A DNA stretch of 64,000 bases from Actinoplanes cyaneus (lineage in GTDB: Bacteria > Actinomycetota > Actinomycetes > Mycobacteriales > Micromonosporaceae): contig NZ_BOMH01000018.1 of assembly GCF_016862095.1 (NCBI RefSeq), forward strand, positions 219,443 to 283,442, given 5' to 3'. The notes below the pieces were generated by a model that saw only the letters and a list, made by a program, of their open reading frames with translations, searched no databases and had not been told where the DNA came from. The first letter of the stretch is position 1. Each line of letters begins with the position of its first letter. Positions 19,191-27,549 of the stretch are shown piece after piece. A program made the position numbers and the translations under genes.

Positions 19191-19220
19191 GTGGCGCGCC
19201 CCTTCCCCGGGGCGCGTCAC
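19191..19220. terminator. Bidirectional hairpin between convergent genes
   Basis: GTGGCGCGCCCC (19191-19202) and GGGGCGCGTCAC (19209-19220) form a 12-bp stem with one mismatch and a 6-nt loop. It sits centrally between the ABC exporter stop and the cyclase stop. Confidence 0.65.
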
Positions 19221-19239
19221 CCTTCTTGGGGGCTGCCCG

Positions 19240-20193
19240 TCAGAACGTGGCGATCGGGTTGACCGGGCTGCCGGACGTGCCGGCGAACCGGACCGGCGCG
19301 ACCGCCAGCTGGAAGTCCCACTGCCCGAGCTCGGCGGCGGTCGCCGCGCACGCCTCCAGGTCGCAGTTGTCGAGCAGCCACAGGCCCATCGCGACGAGCC
19401 CGACGGCGTGCACCGGCATCAGCACGCCGGCGTACCCCGACGGCTGGACGTCCTGCGGGGTGTCCGCGCCGATCAGTGCGACCTCGCGGTCCCGCAGCCA
19501 AGGCAGGCAGGACGCGTGCCACCCGGCCTGCGCGAGACCGCCGGGCGCGGCCGCCTCGTGCCGGGCACGGCCGTGACCGGTCCGCAGGAGCACCGCGTCA
19601 CCGGCTCGCACCCGCACCCCTTGCCGGCGCTCGGCCTCCTCGATATCGCCGGGGAACACGCCCTGTCCCGGTTCCAGCCACGGCACGTCGCGGACCGCCG
19701 CGACGTCGAGCAGGACGCCACGCGTCACGATCCCGTTCGCCGCCGCGGTGACCGCCGCCCACGCCGAGCCGGTCTCGGCGCCGACCAGCGAGTGCGACCG
19801 CCCGTTGTACGTCGCACCGTCCCAGAAGAGGTGGCACGGCGAGTCGACGTGGGTGATCGTGTTGCCGTGGAACATCAGGCCGAGCCGCTCGTTCGAGAAT
19901 CCCCAGCGCCGGTCGGCGTGGAACGCGGGCGGCATGTGCTCGGCACCCGGCATCTCGGCGGCGCACGGGCACACGGTCGTCGACCGTTCCATCTCCGCCG
20001 GGACGGTCACCTCCCACGCGCACGACACGCTCCGGCCGTGCCGGACGGCCCGCGCCGCTGCCAGCCGGACGTCGTCGGTGATGTGGTTCAGGGTGCCGCG
20101 CTCGTCGTCGTCGCCCCACCGCCCCCAGTTCGACAGCGTGTCGAAGTATCCGAGCACGTCGTCCTGCGTGGGCAGCGATCGTCGCGGCGTCAT
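19240..20193 (-). CDS. Cyclase/kynurenine formamidase-like hydrolase
   Basis: A 317-aa member of the metal-dependent cyclase family (PF04199). The metal-binding motif is HGNTITHVDSPCH, a variant of the HxGTHxDxPxH family signature with Asn in place of the usual residue before Thr. Further conserved segments are DAVLLRTGHGR and ALIGADTPQDVQP. ATG 20193 begins TPRRSLPTQDDVLGYF; GAGGAG lies 11 nt before. The divergent neighbour is a TetR gene with its own operator, so co-regulation is uncertain. Substrate unknown. Confidence 0.85.
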   Translation of the reverse strand: MTPRRSLPTQDDVLGYFDTLSNWGRWGDDDERGTLNHITDDVRLAAARAVRHGRSVSCAWEVTVPAEMERSTTVCPCAAEMPGAEHMPPAFHADRRWGFSNERLGLMFHGNTITHVDSPCHLFWDGATYNGRSHSLVGAETGSAWAAVTAAANGIVTRGVLLDVAAVRDVPWLEPGQGVFPGDIEEAERRQGVRVRAGDAVLLRTGHGRARHEAAAPGGLAQAGWHASCLPWLRDREVALIGADTPQDVQPSGYAGVLMPVHAVGLVAMGLWLLDNCDLEACAATAAELGQWDFQLAVAPVRFAGTSGSPVNPIATF

Positions 20194-20271
20194 CGCGGCA
20201 TCGGCTCCTCGGTCACGGGTGCGGTCGTCGCAGGCAGGGTATCCCGGGCCGCGCCCACCGAGGCGTGGGCC

Positions 20272-20316
20272 GGTGCTGACGGTGGTTGTCCGCCTCGAAC
20301 TACCACCGTCAGCACC
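20272..20316. repeat. Dispersed hairpin element, copy C
   Basis: Perfect 15-bp arms GGTGCTGACGGTGGT (20272-20286) and ACCACCGTCAGCACC (20302-20316), with three further pairs outside a single mismatch. The left side reads GCCGGTGCTGAC, related to copies A, B and D. It lies between two divergent genes, so it cannot be the terminator of either. Confidence 0.8.
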
Positions 20317-20418
20317 AGCCGACTGCTCACCGGACCGCCCGGGTGTGCTCTCAGGGCATTCCGGAGGAGCCGGGGACGAGTCTGAGACGGCGCTGAGAAA
20401 AATGCGTGGCACGCACAT

Positions 20419-20446
20419 TTGCGGGGGACGCAAGTTTTGGTAGCGT
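20419..20446 (+). promoter_or_regulatory. Promoter and putative operator of the tetR gene
   Basis: The inverted repeat TTGCG-N5-CGCAA (20419-20433) covers the -35 position. TAGCGT (20441-20446) is the -10, 7 nt before ATG 20454. This predicts autorepression and a leaderless mRNA. Confidence 0.5.
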
Positions 20447-20453
20447 GGATCGC

Positions 20454-21065
20454 ATGGGACTCCGGGAGACCAAGAAGCAGGCCACCCGGACCGCGCTGAG
20501 CTGGGCGGCGGTCCGGCTCATCGCCGCGCGCGGATACGACAAAGTCCTGGTGGAGGACATCGCGGCGGCCGCCGGGGTGTCACCGCGGACGTTCAACAAC
20601 TACTTCTCCAGCAAGGCCGAGGCGGTCGCGGCCCGGCACCACGACCGCTGCCTCGGCGTGGCAGCGTCGCTGCGTGAGCGGCCGGCCGGCGAGCCGCTCT
20701 GGGACGCGATCACCGAAGCCGTGCTGGCCCGGTTCACCCCCGGGCCGGAGGTCACCTCCCAGCCGCAGCCGGATCCGGACGACTGGGTGGCCGGCGTCCG
20801 CCTGATGGTCGCCGAGCCGGCCGTGCGCGCGGAGATCCTGCGCGCCGGCGCGGACGCGGAACGGGCGATCGGCGCCGCCGTCGCCGACCGCACCGGTCTC
20901 GACGTGGACGAAGACCTCTATCCGAAACTGGTCGCGGCGGCAGTGATGGCCGCCAACAACGTCGTCGTGCTGCAGTTCCTCACCACGGGCGGGAGCCGGG
21001 AGACGGTGCCCGCGCTGCTCGCCGAGGCGCTGCGGCAGATCAGGGCGGGGCTCCCCCAGCCCTGA
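20454..21065 (+). CDS. TetR-family transcriptional regulator
   Basis: A 203-aa TetR protein. The N-terminal helix-turn-helix reads ALSWAAVRLIAARGYDKVLV then EDIAAAAGVSPRTFNNYFSS; the remainder is a helical ligand domain. It precedes an FAD monooxygenase gene by 168 bp on the same strand, the classic layout of a repressor and its drug- or metabolite-modifying target. A separate palindrome at 21121 in front of the monooxygenase is a candidate second operator. Confidence 0.9.
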   Translation: MGLRETKKQATRTALSWAAVRLIAARGYDKVLVEDIAAAAGVSPRTFNNYFSSKAEAVAARHHDRCLGVAASLRERPAGEPLWDAITEAVLARFTPGPEVTSQPQPDPDDWVAGVRLMVAEPAVRAEILRAGADAERAIGAAVADRTGLDVDEDLYPKLVAAAVMAANNVVVLQFLTTGGSRETVPALLAEALRQIRAGLPQP

Positions 21066-21120
21066 GCCCCACGACGGGGCACCCGACAGTGAGTGTGCGC
21101 GGCCGCTCGGGCGCATCACT

Positions 21121-21133
21121 GTCCACATTGGAC
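21121..21133 (+). promoter_or_regulatory. Palindrome before the FAD monooxygenase
   Basis: GTCCA-CAT-TGGAC is a perfect 5+3+5 inverted repeat, 101 bp upstream of ATG 21234. It is a possible TetR operator, but its sequence differs from the repeat in front of tetR, so the assignment is tentative. Confidence 0.3.
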
Positions 21134-21233
21134 CATTAGCGCTGCCGTGCTCACGAGCCCGCCGCCCGCATCTGTGGCGCGCCCTCCGCCGGAGAACGCG
21201 CGGCTAACCACGTACCCAATAAGGAGTTTTGTC

Positions 21234-22694
21234 ATGATTTCCGATGTTGTGATCGTCGGCGCGGGACCGAACGGCCTCATGCTCGCCTGCGAACTCGCCC
21301 TCACCGGACTGCGCCCGGTCGTGCTGGAGCGCCGCACCGGCCCCTCCACCGAGCAACGCGCGAACGGCCTGGTCGGCCAGGTCATTCCGATGCTGCACCG
21401 GCGCGGGCTCTACGAGCGGCTGACCGGCCACCCGGGCGCGCCCTCCCCCACGTCCGGTCATGTCTTCGCCGCGTTCCACCTGCGGCTGGACGAGCTCGCG
21501 GACAATCCGATGCACATCCTGCTGGCGTCGCAGCAGAAGATCGAGGCGATGCTCGGCGAGCGCGCCCGCGAGCTCGGCGTGCAGGTCCGCGGCGGGCACC
21601 AGCTGACCGCTCTGGATCAGAAGGACGACCGTGTGGTCGTGGACGTCGACGGTCCGGAGGGTCCCTACCGGGTGGAGACGCGATACCTGGTCGGCGCGGA
21701 CGGCGGGCGCAGTGTCACCCGCAAACTGAGTGGCTTCGCCTTCCCCGGGGTCACCGATGACCGGTCGGTTTCCCGGACCGCCGCGGTGGACGTCCCGGAG
21801 GGGCTGCGTGATCCGGGGACCGGTGGCCTGCGCGTTCCGGGCTACGGGCTGATCCCGCCGTTCCGGCACCATCGCACCGAGCGCGGGGTGGTCGCCTGGG
21901 CGCCGTTCCCGGACGGGCGGAATCTGATCACCGCGTCGACGGACGCCCGGCCGCCCGGCGCCGAGCCGGTGACGTTCGCGGAGGTCATGGAGGCGGTGAC
22001 CTACGTGCTCGGCGCCGAGGTTCCGCTTCTCCCGCCGACCGGGCCGGAGCCGCACACGCTGCGCCGGCTCTCCGGTGGCAACACGCGGATCGCGGACAGC
22101 TACCGCAAGGGGCGCGTCATCCTGCTCGGCGACGCGGCGCACGTGCATTCGGCGATGGGCGGCCCGGGGCTCAACCTCGGCCTGCAGGACGCGATCAACC
22201 TCGGCTGGAAGCTCGCCGCCGAGGTGCGCGGCCGGGCGCCGGAGGGGCTGCTCGACACGTACGAGTCGGAGCGTCGCCCGGTGGCCGAGCGCGTCATCAT
22301 GCACACCCAGGCGCAGGCGTTGCTGGCCGGGCCCGGTCCCGCCGTGACGGCGCTACGCGCGCTCTTCGCGGAGTTGATGGAGGAGGAGGGGGTGGTGCGC
22401 CGGCTCGCGGCTCTGCTCGCCGGAACCGATTTCCGGTACGACCACTGCGGCCCGTTCGCACCCGATCTCGGCGCGCTGACCCACACCGGGCGTCCCCTGC
22501 TCGTCGACAACACCGGCGCGCTGGCCGGGACAGCAGCGCCGTGGCGCGACCGGGTCGACGTCGTCACCGCGCCGGGGGTGCCCGCCGTGCTGGTCCGCCC
22601 GGACAACTACCTCGCCTGGACCGACGGGTCGGCGGAAAGCTTGGAGACCGCGCTCAGCCGCTGGTTCGGGAGGCCGGCTCAGGAGACGATCTGA
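21234..22694 (+). CDS. FAD-dependent aromatic monooxygenase (PheA/RdmE/RIF-monooxygenase type)
   Basis: A 486-aa class A flavoprotein hydroxylase. It has the FAD dinucleotide fold VVIVGAGPNGLMLACELAL at the N-terminus, the NAD(P)H/FAD segment LVGADGGRSVTRK, and the second FAD motif GRVILLGDAAHVHSAMGGPG. AAGGAG sits 8 nt before ATG 21234. The C-terminal thioredoxin-like part is short. Relatives hydroxylate polyketides, phenols or rifampicin. The adjacent TetR suggests an inducible modification or resistance enzyme. Its last 16 bases overlap the convergent protease gene. Confidence 0.9.
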   Translation: MISDVVIVGAGPNGLMLACELALTGLRPVVLERRTGPSTEQRANGLVGQVIPMLHRRGLYERLTGHPGAPSPTSGHVFAAFHLRLDELADNPMHILLASQQKIEAMLGERARELGVQVRGGHQLTALDQKDDRVVVDVDGPEGPYRVETRYLVGADGGRSVTRKLSGFAFPGVTDDRSVSRTAAVDVPEGLRDPGTGGLRVPGYGLIPPFRHHRTERGVVAWAPFPDGRNLITASTDARPPGAEPVTFAEVMEAVTYVLGAEVPLLPPTGPEPHTLRRLSGGNTRIADSYRKGRVILLGDAAHVHSAMGGPGLNLGLQDAINLGWKLAAEVRGRAPEGLLDTYESERRPVAERVIMHTQAQALLAGPGPAVTALRALFAELMEEEGVVRRLAALLAGTDFRYDHCGPFAPDLGALTHTGRPLLVDNTGALAGTAAPWRDRVDVVTAPGVPAVLVRPDNYLAWTDGSAESLETALSRWFGRPAQETI

Positions 22695-23572
22695 GCTTCG
22701 AGCTGCTTGACCACGCCGGTCACGGTGCCGGCCGGGATCGCGAAGCCGAGCCCCACGCTGCCGGTGCTGTCCCCGGAGGTGGCGATGGCCACGTTGATCC
22801 CGACGACCTGCCCGGACGTGTCGACCAGGGCACCGCCGGAGTTGCCCTGGTTGATCGCCGCGTCGGTCTGCAGCAGACCGGAGAGCTTCTCCTCACCGGT
22901 GTCCAGGCTGCGGTCCTTGGCGGAGACGATGCCGGAGGTCACGGTGCCCTCGAGGCCGAGCGGGGCGCCGAACGCCAGCACGGTGTCCCCCACGGCGACG
23001 CTGTCGTCGGTGCCGAACGTGACCGGGGTCAGCCCGGTGAGGCCGGTCGCCTGGACCAGCGCCAGGTCGTGCGTGGTGTCGGTGGCGACGACAGTGGCGG
23101 GCACCGTCCGGCCGTCGGCGAGGCGGACGCTGACCGTGCCGTCCGACGAGATCACGTGGTTGTTGGTGAGGATCAGCCCGTCCTCGCTGAGCACCACGCC
23201 GGAGCCGAGCGACGACTCGCGGGTGCTGTCGACGAGCACGGTCACGATGCTCGGCTGGACCTTGGCGACGATCGGGGCGAGCTCGTCGCCCTCGGTGACG
23301 GTGGTGGCGGCCACCGTGGTGCCGGAGGCGCTCGCCGCGGCCGTCGCCGAGCCGCCGCTCAGGTATTGCTCGGTGAGGAACGCGCCGGTGCTGCCGCCGG
23401 CGCCGATCAGCACGAGCACCGCGGCGCCGCCGGCGATCCGCCGCTTCCACCGCGGGTCACGTGGCGGCCGCACCATCACCGGAGGAATCGGGAACACGTG
23501 CGCCGGCGCCCGGTGGGACGCGACGGGAGAGGTGTGGTGCTCGTCGGCGTTGCGGTTCAGCAGATCGGTCAT
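22679..23572 (-). CDS. Membrane-anchored HtrA-like serine protease without PDZ domain
   Basis: A 297-aa protein: cytosolic N-terminus of about 45 residues, one transmembrane helix (AGGAAVLVLIGAGGSTGAFL), then a trypsin-like protease domain outside the membrane. The triad is visible: His139 in TNNHVI, Asp169 in HDLAL and Ser245 in GNSGGAL. HtrA proteins normally carry a C-terminal PDZ domain; this one stops right after the protease fold (GFAIPAGTVTGVVKQL). A role in envelope protein quality control is inferred. Confidence 0.9.
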   Translation of the reverse strand: MTDLLNRNADEHHTSPVASHRAPAHVFPIPPVMVRPPRDPRWKRRIAGGAAVLVLIGAGGSTGAFLTEQYLSGGSATAAASASGTTVAATTVTEGDELAPIVAKVQPSIVTVLVDSTRESSLGSGVVLSEDGLILTNNHVISSDGTVSVRLADGRTVPATVVATDTTHDLALVQATGLTGLTPVTFGTDDSVAVGDTVLAFGAPLGLEGTVTSGIVSAKDRSLDTGEEKLSGLLQTDAAINQGNSGGALVDTSGQVVGINVAIATSGDSTGSVGLGFAIPAGTVTGVVKQLEAQIVS

Positions 23573-23703
23573 GCCACCAAAGGTGAACCTCGAAGATGTC
23601 TGGTCCCGATGAGCGCTCTGTGACTTCGCTGTGTGCGCCGGGTCCCCCGTACGGGTCGGTGCGGCGCCTCGCCCGTCCGGTTCGTCTCCTCTACGTTCTT
23701 CCG

Positions 23704-24144
23704 GTGGAATTCGGTCGTATCGCCCGTGTCACGGGTTCTGTTGTGCTGCTGCTCGGCTCGGTGACCGCCTGCTCCTCGGATGCCGACGCGATCTGGGTGG
23801 AGGGCCGCGTACTGCCGTCGGCGTCTCCCTCTCCCTCTCCCTCCGCCGCGGCGTCGCAGGCCGCGCCGTCCTCGCCGTCCTCACCGGCGCCCAGCTCGCC
23901 GGCGTCCGGCACGCCGTCGTCACGGCCGGCCGCCACGGGCGATCCGGATCGCTTCGTGGAGGCGGTCCGGCGGCAGCTGCCCGAGCTGGCCATGGACCGT
24001 CGCGACGAGGAGATCGCCGACCTGGGTTCCGAGGCGTGCGCGTCGTTGCGGACCGACGATCAGGACAACCTTTCCGCGTACGGCGTGACAGCCGCCCAGG
24101 CGCGGCAGCTCCGCGGCGTGGCCCGCGCCGACCTGTGCCCCTAG
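23704..24144 (+). CDS. Secreted lipoprotein with DUF732-like domain
   Basis: About 146 aa from GTG 23704. A signal peptide with lipobox LGSVTAC near residue 23 is followed by a Ser/Pro/Ala-rich linker (SPSPSPSAAAS) and a C-terminal helical domain. The C-terminal pattern (FVEAVRRQLPE through IADLGSEACASL to LCP) resembles DUF732, which has two conserved cysteines. Upstream in-frame codons exist, but the signal-peptide architecture fixes the start near here. Role unknown. Confidence 0.7.
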   Translation: MEFGRIARVTGSVVLLLGSVTACSSDADAIWVEGRVLPSASPSPSPSAAASQAAPSSPSSPAPSSPASGTPSSRPAATGDPDRFVEAVRRQLPELAMDRRDEEIADLGSEACASLRTDDQDNLSAYGVTAAQARQLRGVARADLCP

Positions 24145-24263
24145 GGTTCCTACCGGTCGGCCGAAAGTAAGAGGGTTGCACAGCAGATCGGGACCCTCGG
24201 CAGATGCCGGGCACAGCCTCACCTGGGGAAGCTGTCATCACACAGCGAATCGGGGAGGTAACA

Positions 24264-24548
24264 ATGACCGCACGAGGTGTGCTCACCGTGGTCGGCACTG
24301 CCGTCGGTGGCCTGATCGGCTGGTCGGAGACCGCACCGACCGCTGACCCGGCGAGCCTGCGCGCCCTCTTCGCCGACTTCGGCGTCGAGGTCGGCTCCGG
24401 CCCCGCCGACCTGGTGGAGGCGGTTCGCGCGTTCCAGCTCAGGATCGGCCTGCCCGCCGACGGCGAGGCCGGCCCGGAGACGGTCCATCTGCTGGCCCGC
24501 TACGCCGCGGACGCCCGCGAGCTGACCGAGTTCCGCCGGGCCGCCTGA
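24264..24548 (+). CDS. Small peptidoglycan-binding-domain protein
   Basis: A 94-aa protein starting at ATG 24264, behind a strong Shine-Dalgarno (GGGGAGGTAACA). Residues 30-85 form a PG_binding_1 fold: LRALFADFGVEV, then VRAFQLRIGLPADGEAGPET and VHLL. The N-terminus has a short hydrophobic stretch (GVLTVVGTAVGGLIGW) that may be a membrane anchor. It could be an accessory or repressor module for a cell-wall enzyme; none is adjacent. The 119-bp leader upstream contains small inverted repeats but no riboswitch I can identify. Confidence 0.7.
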   Translation: MTARGVLTVVGTAVGGLIGWSETAPTADPASLRALFADFGVEVGSGPADLVEAVRAFQLRIGLPADGEAGPETVHLLARYAADARELTEFRRAA

Positions 24549-24620
24549 TCCCGCCGTCGTCGCCACCATCGTGGGACATCGCTGCGGCCCGGGCCGTACG
24601 GCTGGGTAGGTTGGGCGGCG

Positions 24621-25322
24621 ATGAACGGCATGGAGCGGCGACCGGGCGAGCTGATCACCTACTACGACGACGCCACCGGGGAACGGACCGGGCTGACCGC
24701 GGCGGAGCTGGGCCGGTGGAGCGCGGCGACCGCGGAGCTGCTGACCGGCGAGTGCGGGCTGCGAGCGGGCAACCGGGCCGGGGTGCTGCTGCCGCCGCAC
24801 TGGCAGACGGCGGTCGTGCTGCTCGGGGTGTGGGCCGCCGGGCTGGAGGTGTCGTTCCGCGGGTGGAGCACGGCCGGGCTGGTCAGTGGCGGGCCGGCGC
24901 TGGACGTGACCTTTGTGGAGCATCGCCGGGTGGGCAACTGGCTCGACGAGGTGCCACGGGCGCCGCATCAGTTCGTGCTCGGGGCGGCCGACGACGTACC
25001 GCACGGTTATCGTGATTTCCTGCCCGCGGTGCGGGCGCATCTGGGCGCCGAGCCGCCGGTGGACCGCGCCGGGAACGAGGCGGCGGCTGTTCCGGACGGC
25101 ACGACCTTCTCGGAGTACGGTGCCACGGCCGCGGCGCTCGCCCGATCGCGCGGGATCGAGCGCGGTGACCGGGTGCTGATCGAGGCGGATGCGTCCGAGG
25201 AGCCGCTGATCTGGCTGCTGGCGCCGCTGACCGCCGGGGCGTCGATCGTGCTCTGCGCGAACCCGGACCGGTCGCGGCTCGACGATCGCATGACCATCGA
25301 GGGCGTGACCCGGCTGTACTGA
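24621..25322 (+). CDS. TIGR03089 family protein
   Basis: A 233-aa protein matching the actinobacterial family TIGR03089, a shortened relative of AMP-binding enzymes. Features include TYYDDATGERTGLTAAELG, LRAGNRAGVLLPPHWQTAVV and a C-terminal LLAPLTAGASIVLC. The adenylate-forming catalytic motifs are absent, so it is unlikely to be a working ligase. TAGGTT (24607-24612) lies 8 nt before ATG 24621, which suggests a leaderless start. Confidence 0.8.
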   Translation: MNGMERRPGELITYYDDATGERTGLTAAELGRWSAATAELLTGECGLRAGNRAGVLLPPHWQTAVVLLGVWAAGLEVSFRGWSTAGLVSGGPALDVTFVEHRRVGNWLDEVPRAPHQFVLGAADDVPHGYRDFLPAVRAHLGAEPPVDRAGNEAAAVPDGTTFSEYGATAAALARSRGIERGDRVLIEADASEEPLIWLLAPLTAGASIVLCANPDRSRLDDRMTIEGVTRLY

Positions 25323-25349
25323 CGACGATCGTCTTCTACTGTGGACCGC

Positions 25350-25952
25350 ATGGAGGTCTTCGATCAACTCGCCGAGAAGTATCAGGGCGAGCACAGCCAT
25401 AATCCGTTCCAGGCCGCGCTGATCGAGAAGATCAGCGCGACCCTTCCGGCCGGCGCCTCGGTTCTCGACCTGGGCTGCGGCTCCGGCGTGCCGACTGCCA
25501 AGGTCCTGACCGAGTCCGGTCACCGTGTGGTGGGTGTGGACATCGCCGAGGGGATGCTGCGGCTGGCCCGTGAGCAGGTGCCCGCGGCCGAGTTCGTCCG
25601 GGCGAACTTCGCCGAGCTGCCCGACGACTTCGGCAAGTTCGAGGCGGTGACCGCGTTCTTCTCCCTGCTGATGTTGAGCAAGGCGGAGATCGAACGCACG
25701 CTAGACAAGGTCGCCGGGTGGCTCACGCCCGGTGGTCACTTCGCGATCGGCATGGTCAACTTCGATGCGGACAGCATCCCGATCGAGTTCATGGGCGTCC
25801 CGGTGACCGTTTCCGGTTACCTGGAGCCGGATCTGGCGGCGGTGCTGGAGGCGCACGGCTTCACCGTCCTGACCATCGAGACGGTCTTCTTCACCCCCAC
25901 CGACGGCCCCCAGGAGAGCCAGATCTTCGCCCTGGCCCAGCTCCCGGAGTGA
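25350..25952 (+). CDS. Class I SAM-dependent methyltransferase
   Basis: A 200-aa Rossmann-fold methyltransferase. Motif I is SVLDLGCGSGVPTAKVL, the acidic residue binding the SAM ribose lies in VVGVDIAEGML, and the later motif is LTPGGHFAIGM. The acceptor is unknown. TACTGT (25337-25342) is 7 nt before ATG 25350 with no Shine-Dalgarno, so the transcript is probably leaderless; GTG 25341 overlaps the -10 and is rejected. It faces the 3' end of the phenylacetate operon. Confidence 0.88.
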   Translation: MEVFDQLAEKYQGEHSHNPFQAALIEKISATLPAGASVLDLGCGSGVPTAKVLTESGHRVVGVDIAEGMLRLAREQVPAAEFVRANFAELPDDFGKFEAVTAFFSLLMLSKAEIERTLDKVAGWLTPGGHFAIGMVNFDADSIPIEFMGVPVTVSGYLEPDLAAVLEAHGFTVLTIETVFFTPTDGPQESQIFALAQLPE

Positions 25953-26022
25953 CTCCCGGGCCGAGACGTTCGCCGGCGTCTCGGCCCTCGTCCCGCGGAC
26001 CGTGGGCCTCACGGGGGCGGGG

Positions 26023-27057
26023 TCACTCGTCGAAGTCGACGACGACCTTCGGGGACGCGGCGGTGCTCTGGCAGGTCAGCACGAACCCGGCGGCCAGCTC
26101 GGCCGCCTCCAGCGCGAAGTTGCGCCGCATCGTCACGTCACCCTCGACCACCCGGGCGCGGCACGTCCCGCAGACCCCGCCCTTGCACGCGAACGGCAGA
26201 TCGGGACGGGACCTCTGCAACCCGTCGAGCAGCGTGACACCGTCCTCGACGGTGACCGTGGTGGCGCGTCCGTCCAGGTGAACGGTGATCTCGCTGCTCG
26301 GCCCGCTCGCGGTGGCCTCCGGGCGGACCGGCTCGGGCGGCGCCTCGTCGACCCAGAACAGCTCACGGTGGATCCGCTCCGGCGCGACTCCGGCCCCGGC
26401 GAGCACCTCGGTCGCGTCGGTCACCATCCCGTACGGCCCGCACAGCCACCAGTGGTCGACCGCCGCCACGTCCAGCAGGTGCGGCAGCAGCGCCCGCAGC
26501 CGGGCCGCGTCGAGCCGCCCGGAGAGCAGGTCGGCCTCCCGCGGCTCGCGGGACAACACGTGCACGAGTTCCAGGCGGGCCGGATGGCGGTCCTTCAGGT
26601 CGGCGAGCTCCTCGGCGAACATCACGGTGTCGGTACGACGATTGCCATACAGCAGTGTCACCTCGGTGTCCGCCCGTCGCAGCAGGGACGCCGCGATGGA
26701 GAGCACCGGGGTGATCCCCGAGCCGGCCGCGATCAGCACGTGCCGCCCGCCGGCCGTCAGGTCCGGCGTGAACGTCCCGGACGGCGGGGCGACCTCGAGC
26801 TCGTCACCCGGACGCAGGTCACGCACGATCCAGCTGGAGATCACGCCGCCGGGCACCTCGCGCACCCCGATCCGGGGCGCGCCGCCGGCCGGGGCGCAGA
26901 TCGAGTATGTCCGGCGCTCGTCGGCGCGCCGCACGGTCAGGGACTGCCCGGGCCGGAACGCGAACCGCTCGGTCAGCTCGGGCGGCACGGCCAGGGTGAC
27001 CGCGACCGCGTCCGGGCAGAGCCGGTCGACCGCGGCGACCCGCAGCGTGTGAAACAC
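26023..27057 (-). CDS. paaE: Phenylacetyl-CoA epoxidase reductase subunit PaaE
   Basis: A 344-aa NADPH-dependent reductase that feeds electrons to the PaaA di-iron centre. It has an FAD domain (RTYSICAP), an NAD(P)H domain (AAGSGITPVLSIAASLL, LCGPYGMV) and a C-terminal plant-type 2Fe-2S ferredoxin with CKGGVCGTC plus the fourth Cys in LTCQS. It is the last gene of paaNABCDE, 3 bp after paaD. Confidence 0.95.
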   Translation of the reverse strand: MFHTLRVAAVDRLCPDAVAVTLAVPPELTERFAFRPGQSLTVRRADERRTYSICAPAGGAPRIGVREVPGGVISSWIVRDLRPGDELEVAPPSGTFTPDLTAGGRHVLIAAGSGITPVLSIAASLLRRADTEVTLLYGNRRTDTVMFAEELADLKDRHPARLELVHVLSREPREADLLSGRLDAARLRALLPHLLDVAAVDHWWLCGPYGMVTDATEVLAGAGVAPERIHRELFWVDEAPPEPVRPEATASGPSSEITVHLDGRATTVTVEDGVTLLDGLQRSRPDLPFACKGGVCGTCRARVVEGDVTMRRNFALEAAELAAGFVLTCQSTAASPKVVVDFDE

Positions 27058-27060
27058 GGC

Positions 27061-27549
27061 CTAGATCTCCTTCATGTGCTCGAACGGCTCCCGGCAGGCG
27101 GTGCATCGCCGCAGTTCACGGCAGGCGGTCGCACCGAACGCGGCGATCGCCTCGGTCCGCGCCGACCCGCACCGCGGGCACCGGATCGTGTCGTGGCGCG
27201 GCGACAGGGTGATCGGAATCGGTCCGGAGGCTCGGCGGGGCGCGGCTCCGGGTGGCGCGATGCCGGCCTCGGCGAGCTTGCGCCGGCCGCTGTCGGTGAT
27301 CCAGTCGGTGGTCCACGCGGGCGCCAGGACGGTACGCACCTCGACCGCCCCGAACCCGGCCGACCGCAGCGCCGCCGCGATGTCCGCGCGGATCGTCTCC
27401 ATGGCCGGGCAGCCCGAGTACGTCGGTGTGATCGTCACCGTCACCCCGTCGCCGTCCTGCCGGACCTCCCGCACGATGCCCAGCTCGGCGAGCGTGACCA
27501 TGGGCAGTTCCGGGTCGGTGACCGTCCCGACGACCTGCTCGGCGATCAC
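27061..27549 (-). CDS. paaD: PaaD, DUF59/zinc-ribbon maturation protein
   Basis: A 162-aa protein with an N-terminal MIP18/DUF59 domain (TDPELPMVTLAELGIV, TYSGCPAMETI) and a C-terminal zinc ribbon (CPRCGS then CTACREPFEHMKEI). PaaD is thought to help assemble or repair metal centres of the epoxidase. GTG 27549 overlaps the paaC stop (GTGA); GTG 27552 is equally possible. The open frame continues far upstream only as a shadow of paaC. Confidence 0.93.
   Translation of the reverse strand: MIAEQVVGTVTDPELPMVTLAELGIVREVRQDGDGVTVTITPTYSGCPAMETIRADIAAALRSAGFGAVEVRTVLAPAWTTDWITDSGRRKLAEAGIAPPGAAPRRASGPIPITLSPRHDTIRCPRCGSARTEAIAAFGATACRELRRCTACREPFEHMKEI

Noticed and set aside
24145..24263. Possible c-di-AMP (ydaO) riboswitch before the small peptidoglycan-binding protein
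   Set aside because: Such switches precede actinobacterial cell-wall genes, but the conserved core blocks could not be matched.
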